From positions 1-64,000 of the forward strand of contig JANPIN010000046.1 of the NCBI GenBank assembly GCA_031425035.1: a stretch of 64,000 nucleotides of DNA. The letters run 5' to 3'. The position numbers and the translations under genes are program-made. Below the pieces are notes generated by a model. That model was not told the origin of the DNA and ran no database searches. It worked only from the letters and a program-made list of their open reading frames with translations. This document shows, piece after piece, positions 23,278 to 32,632 of this stretch. This stretch comes from M3007 sp031425035 (GTDB lineage: Bacteria > Bacteroidota > Bacteroidia > Chitinophagales > Saprospiraceae). The first letter of the stretch is position 1. Every line of letters begins with the position of its first letter.

Positions 23278-26200
23278 GTGAAAAAAACGGCGCTGCTTTT
23301 CTTTAGTCTTTTATGTTTTTGGCAAATAGTATCTGGTCAATCGTGTTTGCCGGAGGGCATTACGTTTACTGCACAGGGGCAGATAGACAGTTTTGCTATA
23401 AATTATCCGGGGTGTACGGAGATTGGTGGAAGCGTTAACATCAACGCAGCGAATACAAATAGTTTGCAAGGGCTATATCCTATACAAAGCATAGGTGGCT
23501 CACTATACATCACCAGCAACCAAGCATTGTTAAATTTACAGGGACTGCATAATCTCACTAGTGTTGGTTTAAACCTGGAAATAGGTGATAATTTCGATCT
23601 AAAAGATGTATCAGCTTTAAAGAATATAACTTTTGTTGGCGGTAATCTTAGAATATTATCAGAACTCGACCTGATCAGCATAACTGACTGGAAGCTTTCC
23701 TTCATAAGAGGAAATCTAATCTTATCAGGAAACCCAGAATTACAAAATATAGCTGGATTTAATAAGTTGCAATCGATTGGCGGAAATTTGGAGTTAAGTT
23801 ACAATGCTAAATTGCCTGATTTAAGCAATTTGTATAACCTGGATTCACTGGGCGGAATATTGCTCGAATATTGCCCGTTGATTACTAACTTTAAGGGCTT
23901 AGAAGGCATTTCTGAAATTAGGGGCAACGTAGAGGTAGGAGGTTCGGGCATTATCAATTTTGAGGGCCTGGAGAATGTCACTTCTATCGGAGGTTATTTA
24001 AAAGCGGGTGGCAGTACCGCAAAAAGATTTAAAGGTTTGGAGAACCTGAAAACAATAGGGGGGTCATTGATTGTGACGAATGTAGTAGAAAGTTTTTCCG
24101 GTTTGTCTGATCTTGATTCTATTGGCGGCACCCTGACGGTTATAAATGCAACCGTAATCAATAAATTCTATGGGCTGAATAGCTTGAGGCACGTTAAGAA
24201 TCTGACGGTCACCAACAATTTAGCCATAAAAAGCTTTATCGGCCTGGACAGTCTTAAAAGTTTGACTGGTGATTTGACCGTAGCAGGAAATGCAAGGTTG
24301 GCAAGTTTCAACGGTCTGGATAACCTGAGCACCATTAATGGATATTTATCGGTAAATGGTAATGATAGTTTAGAGAATTTTACCGGGCTAACGAATTTAA
24401 CTACTGTCGCTGGAGGGGTTGGCGTTTACAATAATCCACATTTGAAAAATTTCATCGGCTTGACAAATTTAACTACCATAAATAATGCTACCTATGTTGA
24501 AAATAATCCCGTATTAAAAGGTTTTGCAGAGCTAACGAATTTACAAACAGTTGGAAGCCTTACTATCAAAAATAATCCGTTAATAATCGACTTACATGGT
24601 CTGGAAAAAGTTGATACGATCAACGCGCTGGAAATTGCCTCGAATGCCGGCCTGAAAAGTCTATCTGGCCTACAGCATGTAGAGTTCACGAGCAATCGTA
24701 TTAATATTCAATCAAACAGTTCATTAAAAACCCTGGCCGATCTGGAAAGCCTGCATGCGATTGGTGGCAATTTTTATATCCAGGAGAACCCTGTTCTAAC
24801 TTCCCTCGGGCCATTAAACCAGCTAAAGGAAATTGACGGCACTTTTAATTTATTTAATAATCCCAGTCTAGTTGATTTGCAAGGTTTAGATAGCCTGCAA
24901 ACCATCAGTAAAAGTTGTTTTATAGAGGCTAATGCCGGACTAACCAGCTTACATGGTTTCGGCGCCCTTGATTCTATCGGTGGCACCCTGCAAATTGCTT
25001 TTAATGATTCGTTGGCGCAATTGACCGGTTTGGATAATCTGCAAAGAGTCGGGGCAAGCGTTTTTATCTTTTATAACGTCACCCTCCATGATATAAGCAG
25101 TATAGCCGGCCTACAGTTTATTGGATCTGTTCTGTCTGTATCCAGCAATCCGTCATTGAGTAATTGCGCGATATATCCGGTTTGTAACCAGATATTCAAC
25201 CATCCGGAATTTCTGGAAATAGTGGATAATGCCAGCGGCTGCCTAACGCCACTGGAAGTCGAACTTTCCTGCGGCGGGGTACCGTTACTGGTTAGTGTTC
25301 GCCTGGATTACAATGCGGATTGTCAGCCCGATTCGAGCGACGTATTCGCCGACAGGGTGGTGGTACAACTGTCGAGTGCCCTTCAAAATTTCCGGCGGCC
25401 GACCAATAGTAATGGGATCGTCCAGTTCGGCTATCTCAACGCTGCGCCCCTGAACCTTTCCCTGCCTCAGTACCCGACGACCAACTGGGCAGTCTGTCAG
25501 GACACCTTCTGGTACTTGCCGGATACCATTCAGGATACGATCCGCACGAATTTCCTGCTCAAACCACTCAATCAATGCCCGGACTTGGCAGTAAATGTGT
25601 TTCTGCCACCTTTTTTTCGTGGTTGCCTGGTGACTTCGCCTATGCAGGTGGTAGCCCACAATGCTGGTACAATCACGGCGGAGGACGTTCGGCTAGCCGT
25701 TGTTATGCCAACTGGTTTGGACCTGGAACTTTCCGAGCCGCTGTTGGCCGCTCAAAATGGCGATACCCTCTTTTTTGACTTGGGCGACCTGCCGCCATTT
25801 GCCGCTGGTACGGTGAATATGACCGTCCGTACCAGTTGCGCGAACTTCCTATTGGGTCAAACGCTTTGCGTGGAGGCTTTTACCAGCTTAAGCAATGCCT
25901 GTTCCACGAATGAGCCGGCTTTTTCGGAAATACGCCTTTTTTCGCAGTGCCTGAGCGATACGGCCGTCCGTTTTACGCTTAAAAACGTTGGGCAAGCCGC
26001 CACGCAGGCTATACATGACTATGTGATTATCGAAGATGAGGTCATTCTGTTGCAGGACAATTTCGCCCTGGGACCCCTGGAAAGTAAAGTGGTCGATGTA
26101 CCCGCCACCGGTTCCACTTACCGCATGGAAGCCACCAAATACGATGACGGTACGCTCACCGCTATTGCCCGCGAAAACTGCGGTGGCCTGACGCCCGGTT

Positions 26201-26970
26201 TTATTACCGCCTATTGGCTCAATGACGGACGGCAGAACTACGATTTCGATTGCCGGGAAATTAGAGCCGCCTACGATCCCAACCAGAAAAGCGCCATTCC
26301 CACCGGCGTCGGCTCCGAACACCTCCTGGCGGCTAATAAATCCATCCACTACACCATTGAATTCCAGAACACCGGCACGGACACCGCTTTCCGGGTGCAA
26401 ATCCGCGATATCCTCTCCCCGAAACTGAATGTCAATAGCTTCCGGCCCGGTGCCTCGACCCATCCTTACACCTGGCAGATCACCGGCGCCGATACGCTGG
26501 AGTTCCTGTTCCAGCCCATCATGCTGCCCGACAGCAATGTGAACGAAGTCGCCTCCCATGGCTGGGTCAGCTTCGAGATCGATCAAAAGCCGGACCTGGC
26601 CGACGGGACCGTGATTGAAAATACGGCCGCAATCGTATTTGATTACAACCCGCCCATTATCACCAACACCGTTTTGCACACCATTGGAAAACTCACCGTC
26701 AGCGTGGACGAACCGCAGGCAGCCGGGCAGCAGTGGCAGGTACTCAGCAACCCGGCCAAATATGCAGCCACTTTCAGGAGCTTGCAAGCCAGTCCGGGCC
26801 CGAAAAGGTTTGAACTGACCGATGCGATGGGTAGGGTGGTGCGCACCGAACATTTTGAGGGTCAGGAGTTTGTATTTCAACGCGGTCATCTGGCTGGGGG
26901 TTTGTATTGTTTTCACATCACCACCGCCCAAGGCCAGCTATCCTCCGGCAAAATCGTCATCACCGACTAA
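23278..26970 (+). CDS. T9SS-sorted surface protein with leucine-rich L-domain-like repeats, copy 1
   Basis: I start at GTG 23278, which gives a proper signal peptide (KKTALLFFSLLCFWQIVSGQ) and a protein of 1230 aa; the longer frame would overlap the divergent gene. Residues ~25-650 are about two dozen ~23-residue repeats of the form 'GLxNLxxIGGxLxIxxNxxLxxF', like receptor L-domain/BspA-type solenoids. Residues ~650-1000 are beta-rich. A conserved block then follows (AAYDPNQKSAIPTGVG, IEFQNTGTDTAFRVQI, VFDYNPPIITNTV), and a T9SS type A sorting domain ends in SGKIVITD. It is probably displayed for adhesion or ligand binding. It forms a tandem pair with the next gene. Confidence 0.88.
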   Translation: MKKTALLFFSLLCFWQIVSGQSCLPEGITFTAQGQIDSFAINYPGCTEIGGSVNINAANTNSLQGLYPIQSIGGSLYITSNQALLNLQGLHNLTSVGLNLEIGDNFDLKDVSALKNITFVGGNLRILSELDLISITDWKLSFIRGNLILSGNPELQNIAGFNKLQSIGGNLELSYNAKLPDLSNLYNLDSLGGILLEYCPLITNFKGLEGISEIRGNVEVGGSGIINFEGLENVTSIGGYLKAGGSTAKRFKGLENLKTIGGSLIVTNVVESFSGLSDLDSIGGTLTVINATVINKFYGLNSLRHVKNLTVTNNLAIKSFIGLDSLKSLTGDLTVAGNARLASFNGLDNLSTINGYLSVNGNDSLENFTGLTNLTTVAGGVGVYNNPHLKNFIGLTNLTTINNATYVENNPVLKGFAELTNLQTVGSLTIKNNPLIIDLHGLEKVDTINALEIASNAGLKSLSGLQHVEFTSNRINIQSNSSLKTLADLESLHAIGGNFYIQENPVLTSLGPLNQLKEIDGTFNLFNNPSLVDLQGLDSLQTISKSCFIEANAGLTSLHGFGALDSIGGTLQIAFNDSLAQLTGLDNLQRVGASVFIFYNVTLHDISSIAGLQFIGSVLSVSSNPSLSNCAIYPVCNQIFNHPEFLEIVDNASGCLTPLEVELSCGGVPLLVSVRLDYNADCQPDSSDVFADRVVVQLSSALQNFRRPTNSNGIVQFGYLNAAPLNLSLPQYPTTNWAVCQDTFWYLPDTIQDTIRTNFLLKPLNQCPDLAVNVFLPPFFRGCLVTSPMQVVAHNAGTITAEDVRLAVVMPTGLDLELSEPLLAAQNGDTLFFDLGDLPPFAAGTVNMTVRTSCANFLLGQTLCVEAFTSLSNACSTNEPAFSEIRLFSQCLSDTAVRFTLKNVGQAATQAIHDYVIIEDEVILLQDNFALGPLESKVVDVPATGSTYRMEATKYDDGTLTAIARENCGGLTPGFITAYWLNDGRQNYDFDCREIRAAYDPNQKSAIPTGVGSEHLLAANKSIHYTIEFQNTGTDTAFRVQIRDILSPKLNVNSFRPGASTHPYTWQITGADTLEFLFQPIMLPDSNVNEVASHGWVSFEIDQKPDLADGTVIENTAAIVFDYNPPIITNTVLHTIGKLTVSVDEPQAAGQQWQVLSNPAKYAATFRSLQASPGPKRFELTDAMGRVVRTEHFEGQEFVFQRGHLAGGLYCFHITTAQGQLSSGKIVITD

Positions 26971-27003
26971 CTCCTAACCCCTGTCTCCTAATCCTAACGC
27001 TCA
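26971..27003 (+). repeat. TAACTCC/TAACCCC heptamer array joined to a stop codon
   Basis: The TAA stop of L-domain gene copy 1 (26968-26970) begins a run of TAACTCC, TAACCCC, TGTCTCC and TAATCC words. The next gene starts 9 bp after it. Confidence 0.65.
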
Positions 27004-27011
27004 ATCTTCTC

Positions 27012-30000
27012 ATGAAAAATTTTTTAATCGTCCTGCTTGCTTTTTTTTGTTTTTCAACCATACAAGCCCAGTCCTGCCTGCCGGAGGGCATTGTTTTTCA
27101 TAGCGAGGCCCAGGCCGATAGTTTCCTGATCAAATATCCGGGCTGTAGTACCATCCTCGGCGATGTTACAATTGGATTCTACCCGGATAATTACTCAGCC
27201 GGTTTAAGTGCTATTCACGATATAGGCGGAAGTTTGCTGCTCTCTTACGGGAATGTAGTATTTACTTTGGAAAGCTTCAGCCAGTTAAAATCTATTGGTG
27301 GAGATTTAAATATACTTTCCAATTATTTGGAAGACTTTAAGATGCCCAAGCTGAAAGTAATCCGTGGGAATTTGCAGGTATCTGATTGTCCATATTTAAA
27401 AGGTTTTACTACTTTAAATAATTTAGATTCACTAGGGGGATTATCGGTTAATAATTGTCCGAAAATTTATATACTGAATGGTTTGGAACACATTTCCACC
27501 ATAACAGGTAACCTGAATGTTTTCAATCATCTTGATGGCCTGCAGGATTTTTCCGGACTTCAAAATTTAACTTCGATTGGAGGGGCATTAAGTGTAAACT
27601 CCATCAACCTGTTGAGTTTTACCGGTTTGGAAAATCTGGTTTCTATTGGCGGCAGTTTAGTCGTAGAGCGCATGCCTGTAATAAGCGATTTTACGAAACT
27701 TAGTAATCTGACGCAGATCGGTGGTGGATTTGGGGTCTCCTCTTGCCCTTTTTTAAAGAATTTTTCCGGACTTCAAAATCTTACACAGATTGATGGTAAG
27801 ATTGAAGTGTATAAAAATCCTTTACTGAAAAATTTTAGCGGCCTAAATAACGTACATTCGATTAGCGACCTATACATTAATTATAATACAAGTCTTCAAA
27901 ATTTTGACGGTTTAAATCTTAGCAGAGTGGGAGGTGCCTTACAACTTTATGGTAATGATAGTTTAACCAATATCAACAGTCTGCATACCTTAGAATATAT
28001 TGGCGGCATTACTGTTATAGACGGTAATCCATTGCTGGGTAATTTGGCGGGACTCGATAATATTGATACGATCGGCAACCATTTTTTTATTCAAAACAAC
28101 ATTTCTCTGCATTCCCTGGGTGCTCTCCACCGGCTCCGTTACGTTGGTGGAGGATTAAACATATATGGTAACACCGTCTTATCAAGCCTGGACGGCCTGG
28201 ATAGTCTGAACACCATCGGCGGCGGTTTTTTTATTGATAACAACGGTCCCTTACACGATCTGAGTAATTTATCCCAACTGGAATCAATAGGTGGCAACCT
28301 GGATATTAATTTCAGCGACTCTATAGTACAATTGACCGGTTTGGAGAATGTACATACTATAGGCGGCGACCTGTCTATTTTATACAACAAGTCGCTTACG
28401 GACATATCTGCCCTGACTAATGTTCAATCAGTTGGGGGAAGCATTTCGTTGTCCGACAATAGTTCGCTGAGCAATTGTGCTATTTTCCCGGTGTGTAACC
28501 ATATTTTTAACCGCCCGGAATTCCTTTATATTGGTAATAACGGGCCGGGCTGTAATGCGCCGGGGGAAGTGGAGCTGGACTGCAATGGCGTTCCGGTACT
28601 GGCTACTGTACGCTTAAATACGGAAGCAGATTGCCAGCCTGACACAGCCGCCACCCTGGCAGAAGGCGTGATGGTCCGGCTGTCCGGCAGTATTCAACAG
28701 GCTGTACGACCGACTCAAAGCGATGGTACCGTACAGTTTGGCTTCTTGAATGTCGGCGCTTTTTCCATGTCGCTGCCGCAGTTTCCAACGGCGAACTGGG
28801 CGGTTTGTCAGGATACTTTCTGGTACCTGCCGGACACCATTCAAGACACCATTCGGACAAATTTCCGGCTGAAACCGCTCAATCAATGTCCGGATATGTC
28901 GGTGGATGTCTGGCTCCCATCGGTTTTCCGGGGCTGCCTGGCAACCTCTCCCGTACAGGCAGTCGCCCGGAATGCCGGCACCATCACCGCCGAGGGCGTG
29001 CAGTTGGCCGTGGTTCTGCCGGCGGAATTACTGCTGGTCTCCGCCGTACCGCCGTTGGCCGCTCAAAATGGCGATACCCTCTTTTTTGACCTGGGCGACC
29101 TGCCGCCGTTTGCCGCCGGTACGGTGAATATGGTGGTTCGTACCAGCTGCGACAACCTCCTGATCGGGCAGACGCTATGTATAGAAGCTTTTTCTAGTTT
29201 GACTAATGCGTGTGCGAACAACCAGCCGGCCTTTTCGGAGATCCGGCTGTTCTCCCAGTGCCTGAGCGACACGGCGGTGCGTTTTACGATCAAAAATGTC
29301 GGGCAAGCCGCCACGCAGAGCGCCCACGATTACGTGATTATTGAAGATGAAGTGGTCCTGATGGGAGCACCATTCACGCTTGATCCATTGCAAAGCATAG
29401 CCGTCGATGTGCCCAGCAACGGCGCCACCTACCGCATGGAAGCCACCAAATACGACGACGGCACGCTCACCGCTATTGCCCGCGAAAACTGCGGTAGTTT
29501 AACCCCCGGTTTTATCACTGCTTACTGGCTCAATGACGGACGGCAGAACTATGATTTTGATTGCCGGCAGGTAGTTGCCGCCTACGATCCCAACCAAAAA
29601 TCCGCCGTGCCCACCGGCGTCGGCTCCGAACACTTACTGGCGGCTAATAAATCCATCCACTACACCATTGAATTCCAGAATACGGGCACGGACACCGCTT
29701 TCCGGGTGCAAATCCGCGATATTTTGTCTCCAAAACTGAATGTCAACAGTTTCCGGCCGGGTTCGTCCACCCATCCTTACACCTGGCAGATCACCGGCTC
29801 GGATACCCTGGACTTCCTGTTCCAACCCATCATGCTGGCCGATAGCAACGTGAACGAAGTCGCCTCGCATGGCTGGGTCAGCTTCGAGATCGATCAAAAA
29901 CCGGATCTGGCCGACGGTTCCTTGATTGAAAACACGGCCGCAATCGTGTTCGATTACAACCCACCCATTATCACCAACACCGTTTTTCACACCATTGGTA

Positions 30001-30281
30001 AGCTAACGGTGAGTGTGGACGAACCGCAGGCGGCGGGGCAGCAGTGGCAGGTACTCAGCAACCCGGCCAGATACTCGGCCACTTTCCGGAGCCTGCAAAC
30101 CAGTTCCGGCGGGAAACGCTTCGAACTGAGCGATGCGCTGGGCAGGGTGGTGCGCACGGAACATTTCGAAGGACCCGAGTTTACGTTCGAGCGGGGTAAT
30201 CTGCTGGGCGGGTTGTATTATTTTCACATTTATAATGCGCAGGGTGGCTCCGTCACTGGGAAAATCGTGCTCAGTGACTAG
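27012..30281 (+). CDS. T9SS-sorted surface protein with leucine-rich L-domain-like repeats, copy 2
   Basis: This 1089-aa protein starts with the signal peptide MKNFLIVLLAFFCFSTIQAQ. The mature start SCLPEGI, followed by ADSFLIKYPGC, copies that of the upstream gene. Fewer 'GLxNLxxIGG' repeats are present (about residues 25-510), followed by the same beta-rich region, YDPNQKSAVPTGVG block and sorting domain (ending TGKIVLSD). The C-terminal halves of the two paralogues are nearly identical at DNA level, while the repeat halves differ and are visibly richer in A and T. Recent tandem duplication with conversion of the shared half is likely. Surface ligand binding is inferred. Confidence 0.88.
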   Translation: MKNFLIVLLAFFCFSTIQAQSCLPEGIVFHSEAQADSFLIKYPGCSTILGDVTIGFYPDNYSAGLSAIHDIGGSLLLSYGNVVFTLESFSQLKSIGGDLNILSNYLEDFKMPKLKVIRGNLQVSDCPYLKGFTTLNNLDSLGGLSVNNCPKIYILNGLEHISTITGNLNVFNHLDGLQDFSGLQNLTSIGGALSVNSINLLSFTGLENLVSIGGSLVVERMPVISDFTKLSNLTQIGGGFGVSSCPFLKNFSGLQNLTQIDGKIEVYKNPLLKNFSGLNNVHSISDLYINYNTSLQNFDGLNLSRVGGALQLYGNDSLTNINSLHTLEYIGGITVIDGNPLLGNLAGLDNIDTIGNHFFIQNNISLHSLGALHRLRYVGGGLNIYGNTVLSSLDGLDSLNTIGGGFFIDNNGPLHDLSNLSQLESIGGNLDINFSDSIVQLTGLENVHTIGGDLSILYNKSLTDISALTNVQSVGGSISLSDNSSLSNCAIFPVCNHIFNRPEFLYIGNNGPGCNAPGEVELDCNGVPVLATVRLNTEADCQPDTAATLAEGVMVRLSGSIQQAVRPTQSDGTVQFGFLNVGAFSMSLPQFPTANWAVCQDTFWYLPDTIQDTIRTNFRLKPLNQCPDMSVDVWLPSVFRGCLATSPVQAVARNAGTITAEGVQLAVVLPAELLLVSAVPPLAAQNGDTLFFDLGDLPPFAAGTVNMVVRTSCDNLLIGQTLCIEAFSSLTNACANNQPAFSEIRLFSQCLSDTAVRFTIKNVGQAATQSAHDYVIIEDEVVLMGAPFTLDPLQSIAVDVPSNGATYRMEATKYDDGTLTAIARENCGSLTPGFITAYWLNDGRQNYDFDCRQVVAAYDPNQKSAVPTGVGSEHLLAANKSIHYTIEFQNTGTDTAFRVQIRDILSPKLNVNSFRPGSSTHPYTWQITGSDTLDFLFQPIMLADSNVNEVASHGWVSFEIDQKPDLADGSLIENTAAIVFDYNPPIITNTVFHTIGKLTVSVDEPQAAGQQWQVLSNPARYSATFRSLQTSSGGKRFELSDALGRVVRTEHFEGPEFTFERGNLLGGLYYFHIYNAQGGSVTGKIVLSD

Positions 30282-30361
30282 GCGCCTGCCGGAATATAGA
30301 TAGAAGCCCATGTATGCGCAGACAGCCTACAGCATTCACCTATCAATGGCTATCTCAAGCG

Positions 30362-30715
30362 CCGTTTTGTTGAGTAAATAATGAGTTTTGTTCGTTTAAA
30401 ATTGGGATTTGTTCGCCATATGTTGGGCTTTGTTCGCTTAAGGTTGGCCAACATGCGGAGAACAATGACCCTTGTTCTCCTGCGGACGAGCTTTGTTCTC
30501 CTGATATAAGGCAATATCAGGAGAACAATGGCCCTTTGTTCTCCGACGAATGCCCTTTGTTCTCCTGATGTAGGGCAACATACGGAGAACAATGCCCTTT
30601 GTTCTCCTGCGGATGACCTTTGTTCTCCTAATGTAAGGCAACATACGGAGGATAATGGTCGCCGTTCTCCTGCGGTCGATCAACATCCGGAGAACAATGG
30701 GCACTGCTCGCCGAC
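30362..30715. repeat. GTTCTCC hairpin repeat array between convergent genes
   Basis: At least four imperfect palindromes of ~36 bp share TTGTTCTCC at one end and GGAGAACAA at the other: 30493-30528 (15-bp perfect arms, 6-nt loop), 30557-30592, 30620-30655 and 30663-30697. The first three are spaced ~63 bp apart. Degenerate TTTGTTCG copies extend leftwards to about 30375. The open frames here are translations of the repeat and not genes. This and the next array fill the ~490-bp gap 30282-30774. Confidence 0.8.
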
Positions 30716-30721
30716 TAAGCC

Positions 30722-30778
30722 CCTGCCTGTCTCCTGCCTCCTAACCCTGTCTCCTGCCTCCTAACCCCTGTCTCCTAA
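30722..30778 (-). repeat. CCTGTCT/CCTGCCT/CCTAACC heptamer array at the bshC stop
   Basis: Seven or eight consecutive heptamers (CCTGTCT, CCTGCCT, CCTAACC and variants) run up to and include the TAG stop codon of bshC (30775-30777). Confidence 0.75.
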
Positions 30779-32370
30779 TTTTCCTCCAGCACCACAAACC
30801 CCGCTTCCAGCGGATCCAGGTTTTCCTTTAAAGTATCCACAAAACCGTCGCCATACTTCAGCAAATAGGGCAGGAAATTGTCCGTACGTTCCTGTAAACC
30901 ATTAGCCGGGAACAGTTTTTCCTTCAGCGCCCGCAGCTGACTGATCGCTACCTCGTGTTTCTGCTTTTCGGCGCGCAGCAGCCGGCTCTGCCACTGTTCC
31001 AGGGCGCCGGCGAACTTGACTTCCTCGGCGCGCACGGCCTTTTCCAGCGTGGGATCGACCACCGTCGCTTTCTTGGCTACCTGATCGAAAAGCTGATGCA
31101 GACTGCCTATCTCTGCGGACAGGTCCACCTCGCCGTCGGCATGGGCGGCGATGAAAGCCCGCACGAGTCCTTCGGTATCTTCGAATAAACGGGTCGCCGT
31201 AAAGCCGGTTTTGGCGAGTTTCTTACCGGCGTCGCGGTCCAGCCACAGGGCGGAATTACGCCGCAGCAGCATGGGGAAAGGACGGCCGAAGTGTTCGAAC
31301 AGGTCCTTGCGCTCCAGCCAGTAAGCCAGTTCGCCGCCGCCGCCGACATAGGCCAGGTTAGGTAAAATAGTTTCCTGAAAAAGAGGCCGCAGCACCACGT
31401 TCGGACTGAAGCGTTCCGGGTGGGCGTCCAACTCGGCCAGTAACTCGTCCTGGCTGAAAGTCAGCTCGGTGTTCAGCACCTGATAGCGCCCGGCGACCTG
31501 CGTGATCCGTTCCCGCGAACCCGGCTGCAGGTAAAACAAGTTGATCTCCCGGGGAGCTGCCTGGGTTTTAAAACCGAGGGCCTGTAAGCGTCCTATGGTC
31601 TCCTGCACCAGCCGATGCGCCGGTTGTTCCAGGATTTCCGCCCGCATAATGGGTATAAAATGCCGTTTCAGACGCGCATCGTTCATATCGATCACCACCA
31701 GCCCGAATCGGCCGAACAGGTCGTGCAACATGGCCTGGGTAGCCGCGGCCAGGGTCGGCGCCTGGGTGTAGGCGCGCTCCACCCGCGCAAAAAGGGCCGC
31801 TGCCGCCTCGCTTCCCCCCAGAATGTTTTTCAATTCCGCCAGCACGCCGCCAAGTCCGCTGGTGTGCATGCTGCCGACCGCTCCCTGCTCGGTGGACGCC
31901 CAGGTCAGTTTTTTGCCGAAAAGATGAATGCTGTTCAGTTCCTCCAGGTCATGGTCTTCGCTGCCCAGCACAAATACCGGCACCACCCGCTGGCCGTCGC
32001 TGCGGGTTTTTTGTACTGCCTCGGCCAGGTTAATGGTGGTCAGGGCTTTGTATAAAAAAAACAGCGGGCCGAGGAACAGACTTGGCTGATGGGCCGTGGT
32101 AATGGTAAACGTGTGGTCCTGCCTCAAAGCCTCGATATTTTCCTGAACGGCGGACTGCACCGGCAGTGTCTGGTACTGTTCGCGGAGAGTTTCGACCAGA
32201 TCGGCACGGGGGTAGGTTATCGCGTCCCGGTCGGCAATGGCCTTGGCAAAACAGTCTAGTGTGGGTTCGTAGGTATAAAAGGGACGCAGACGCGGATCGC
32301 CGGTGGCATAAGCGACGTCAGTTTTGGCCAGTTGGGGCACCTGCGAATAGGGGAGAAGTGTTTTCTGCAT
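30775..32370 (-). CDS. bshC: Bacillithiol biosynthesis cysteine-adding enzyme
   Basis: BshC adds cysteine to GlcN-malate in the last step of bacillithiol synthesis. The 531-aa protein has the family landmarks: FTITTAHQPSLFLGPLFFLYK (HxGH/HIGH-like region of this Rossmann family), VPVFVLGSEDHDLEELNSI, VVIDMNDARLKRHFIPIM, the central LRPLFQETILPNLAYVGGGGELAYW, and the coiled segment followed by NGLQERTDNFLPYLLKYGDGFVDTL. The length is normal. In Bacteroidota bshA and bshB are usually elsewhere, and none is seen here. The gene is convergent with the second L-domain gene across repeat arrays. Confidence 0.95.
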   Translation of the reverse strand: MQKTLLPYSQVPQLAKTDVAYATGDPRLRPFYTYEPTLDCFAKAIADRDAITYPRADLVETLREQYQTLPVQSAVQENIEALRQDHTFTITTAHQPSLFLGPLFFLYKALTTINLAEAVQKTRSDGQRVVPVFVLGSEDHDLEELNSIHLFGKKLTWASTEQGAVGSMHTSGLGGVLAELKNILGGSEAAAALFARVERAYTQAPTLAAATQAMLHDLFGRFGLVVIDMNDARLKRHFIPIMRAEILEQPAHRLVQETIGRLQALGFKTQAAPREINLFYLQPGSRERITQVAGRYQVLNTELTFSQDELLAELDAHPERFSPNVVLRPLFQETILPNLAYVGGGGELAYWLERKDLFEHFGRPFPMLLRRNSALWLDRDAGKKLAKTGFTATRLFEDTEGLVRAFIAAHADGEVDLSAEIGSLHQLFDQVAKKATVVDPTLEKAVRAEEVKFAGALEQWQSRLLRAEKQKHEVAISQLRALKEKLFPANGLQERTDNFLPYLLKYGDGFVDTLKENLDPLEAGFVVLEEN

Positions 32371-32561
32371 AAAAATGGATGAGGCGACGAAAGACGGCGC
32401 AGATGAAACCTGTTTTGCAGGGCGGCAAGGGTAACAAGAATTAGCGGGAAGGGTTTGCTGAATCCCTATTTGGGGCGGGTAAAGGCAATAATAGGCTAAA
32501 ATAAGTCGTGGCCTCTTTTTTTAGGAAAAAAAGCAAGACCAACACGCAGATTTCTTAACAC

Positions 32562-32594
32562 TTTGGCTACAATAAGCCAGGTGTTTGTACTTTG
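32562..32594 (+). promoter_or_regulatory. Possible promoter of the OmpA/TSP3 gene
   Basis: TTTG (32562-32565) and TACTTTG (32588-32594) resemble the Bacteroidota TTTG / TAnnTTTG pair with a 22-bp spacer and one base missing in the -7 element. They lie ~40 bp before the ATG in an AT-rich leader. Confidence 0.35.
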
Positions 32595-32632
32595 GTGCAA
32601 TCCTTTATTAAATTCAATCAATTCAAAACGGT

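Noticed and set aside
30362..30715. Possible CRISPR array
   Set aside because: The repeats are long palindromes with varying, self-similar gaps; there are no constant repeats with unique spacers, and no cas genes nearby.
30350..30764. Arg-rich and Cys-Ser-Pro-rich open frames between the L-domain gene and bshC
   Set aside because: Their periodic sequence follows the hairpin repeat, and both strands and several frames are open at once.
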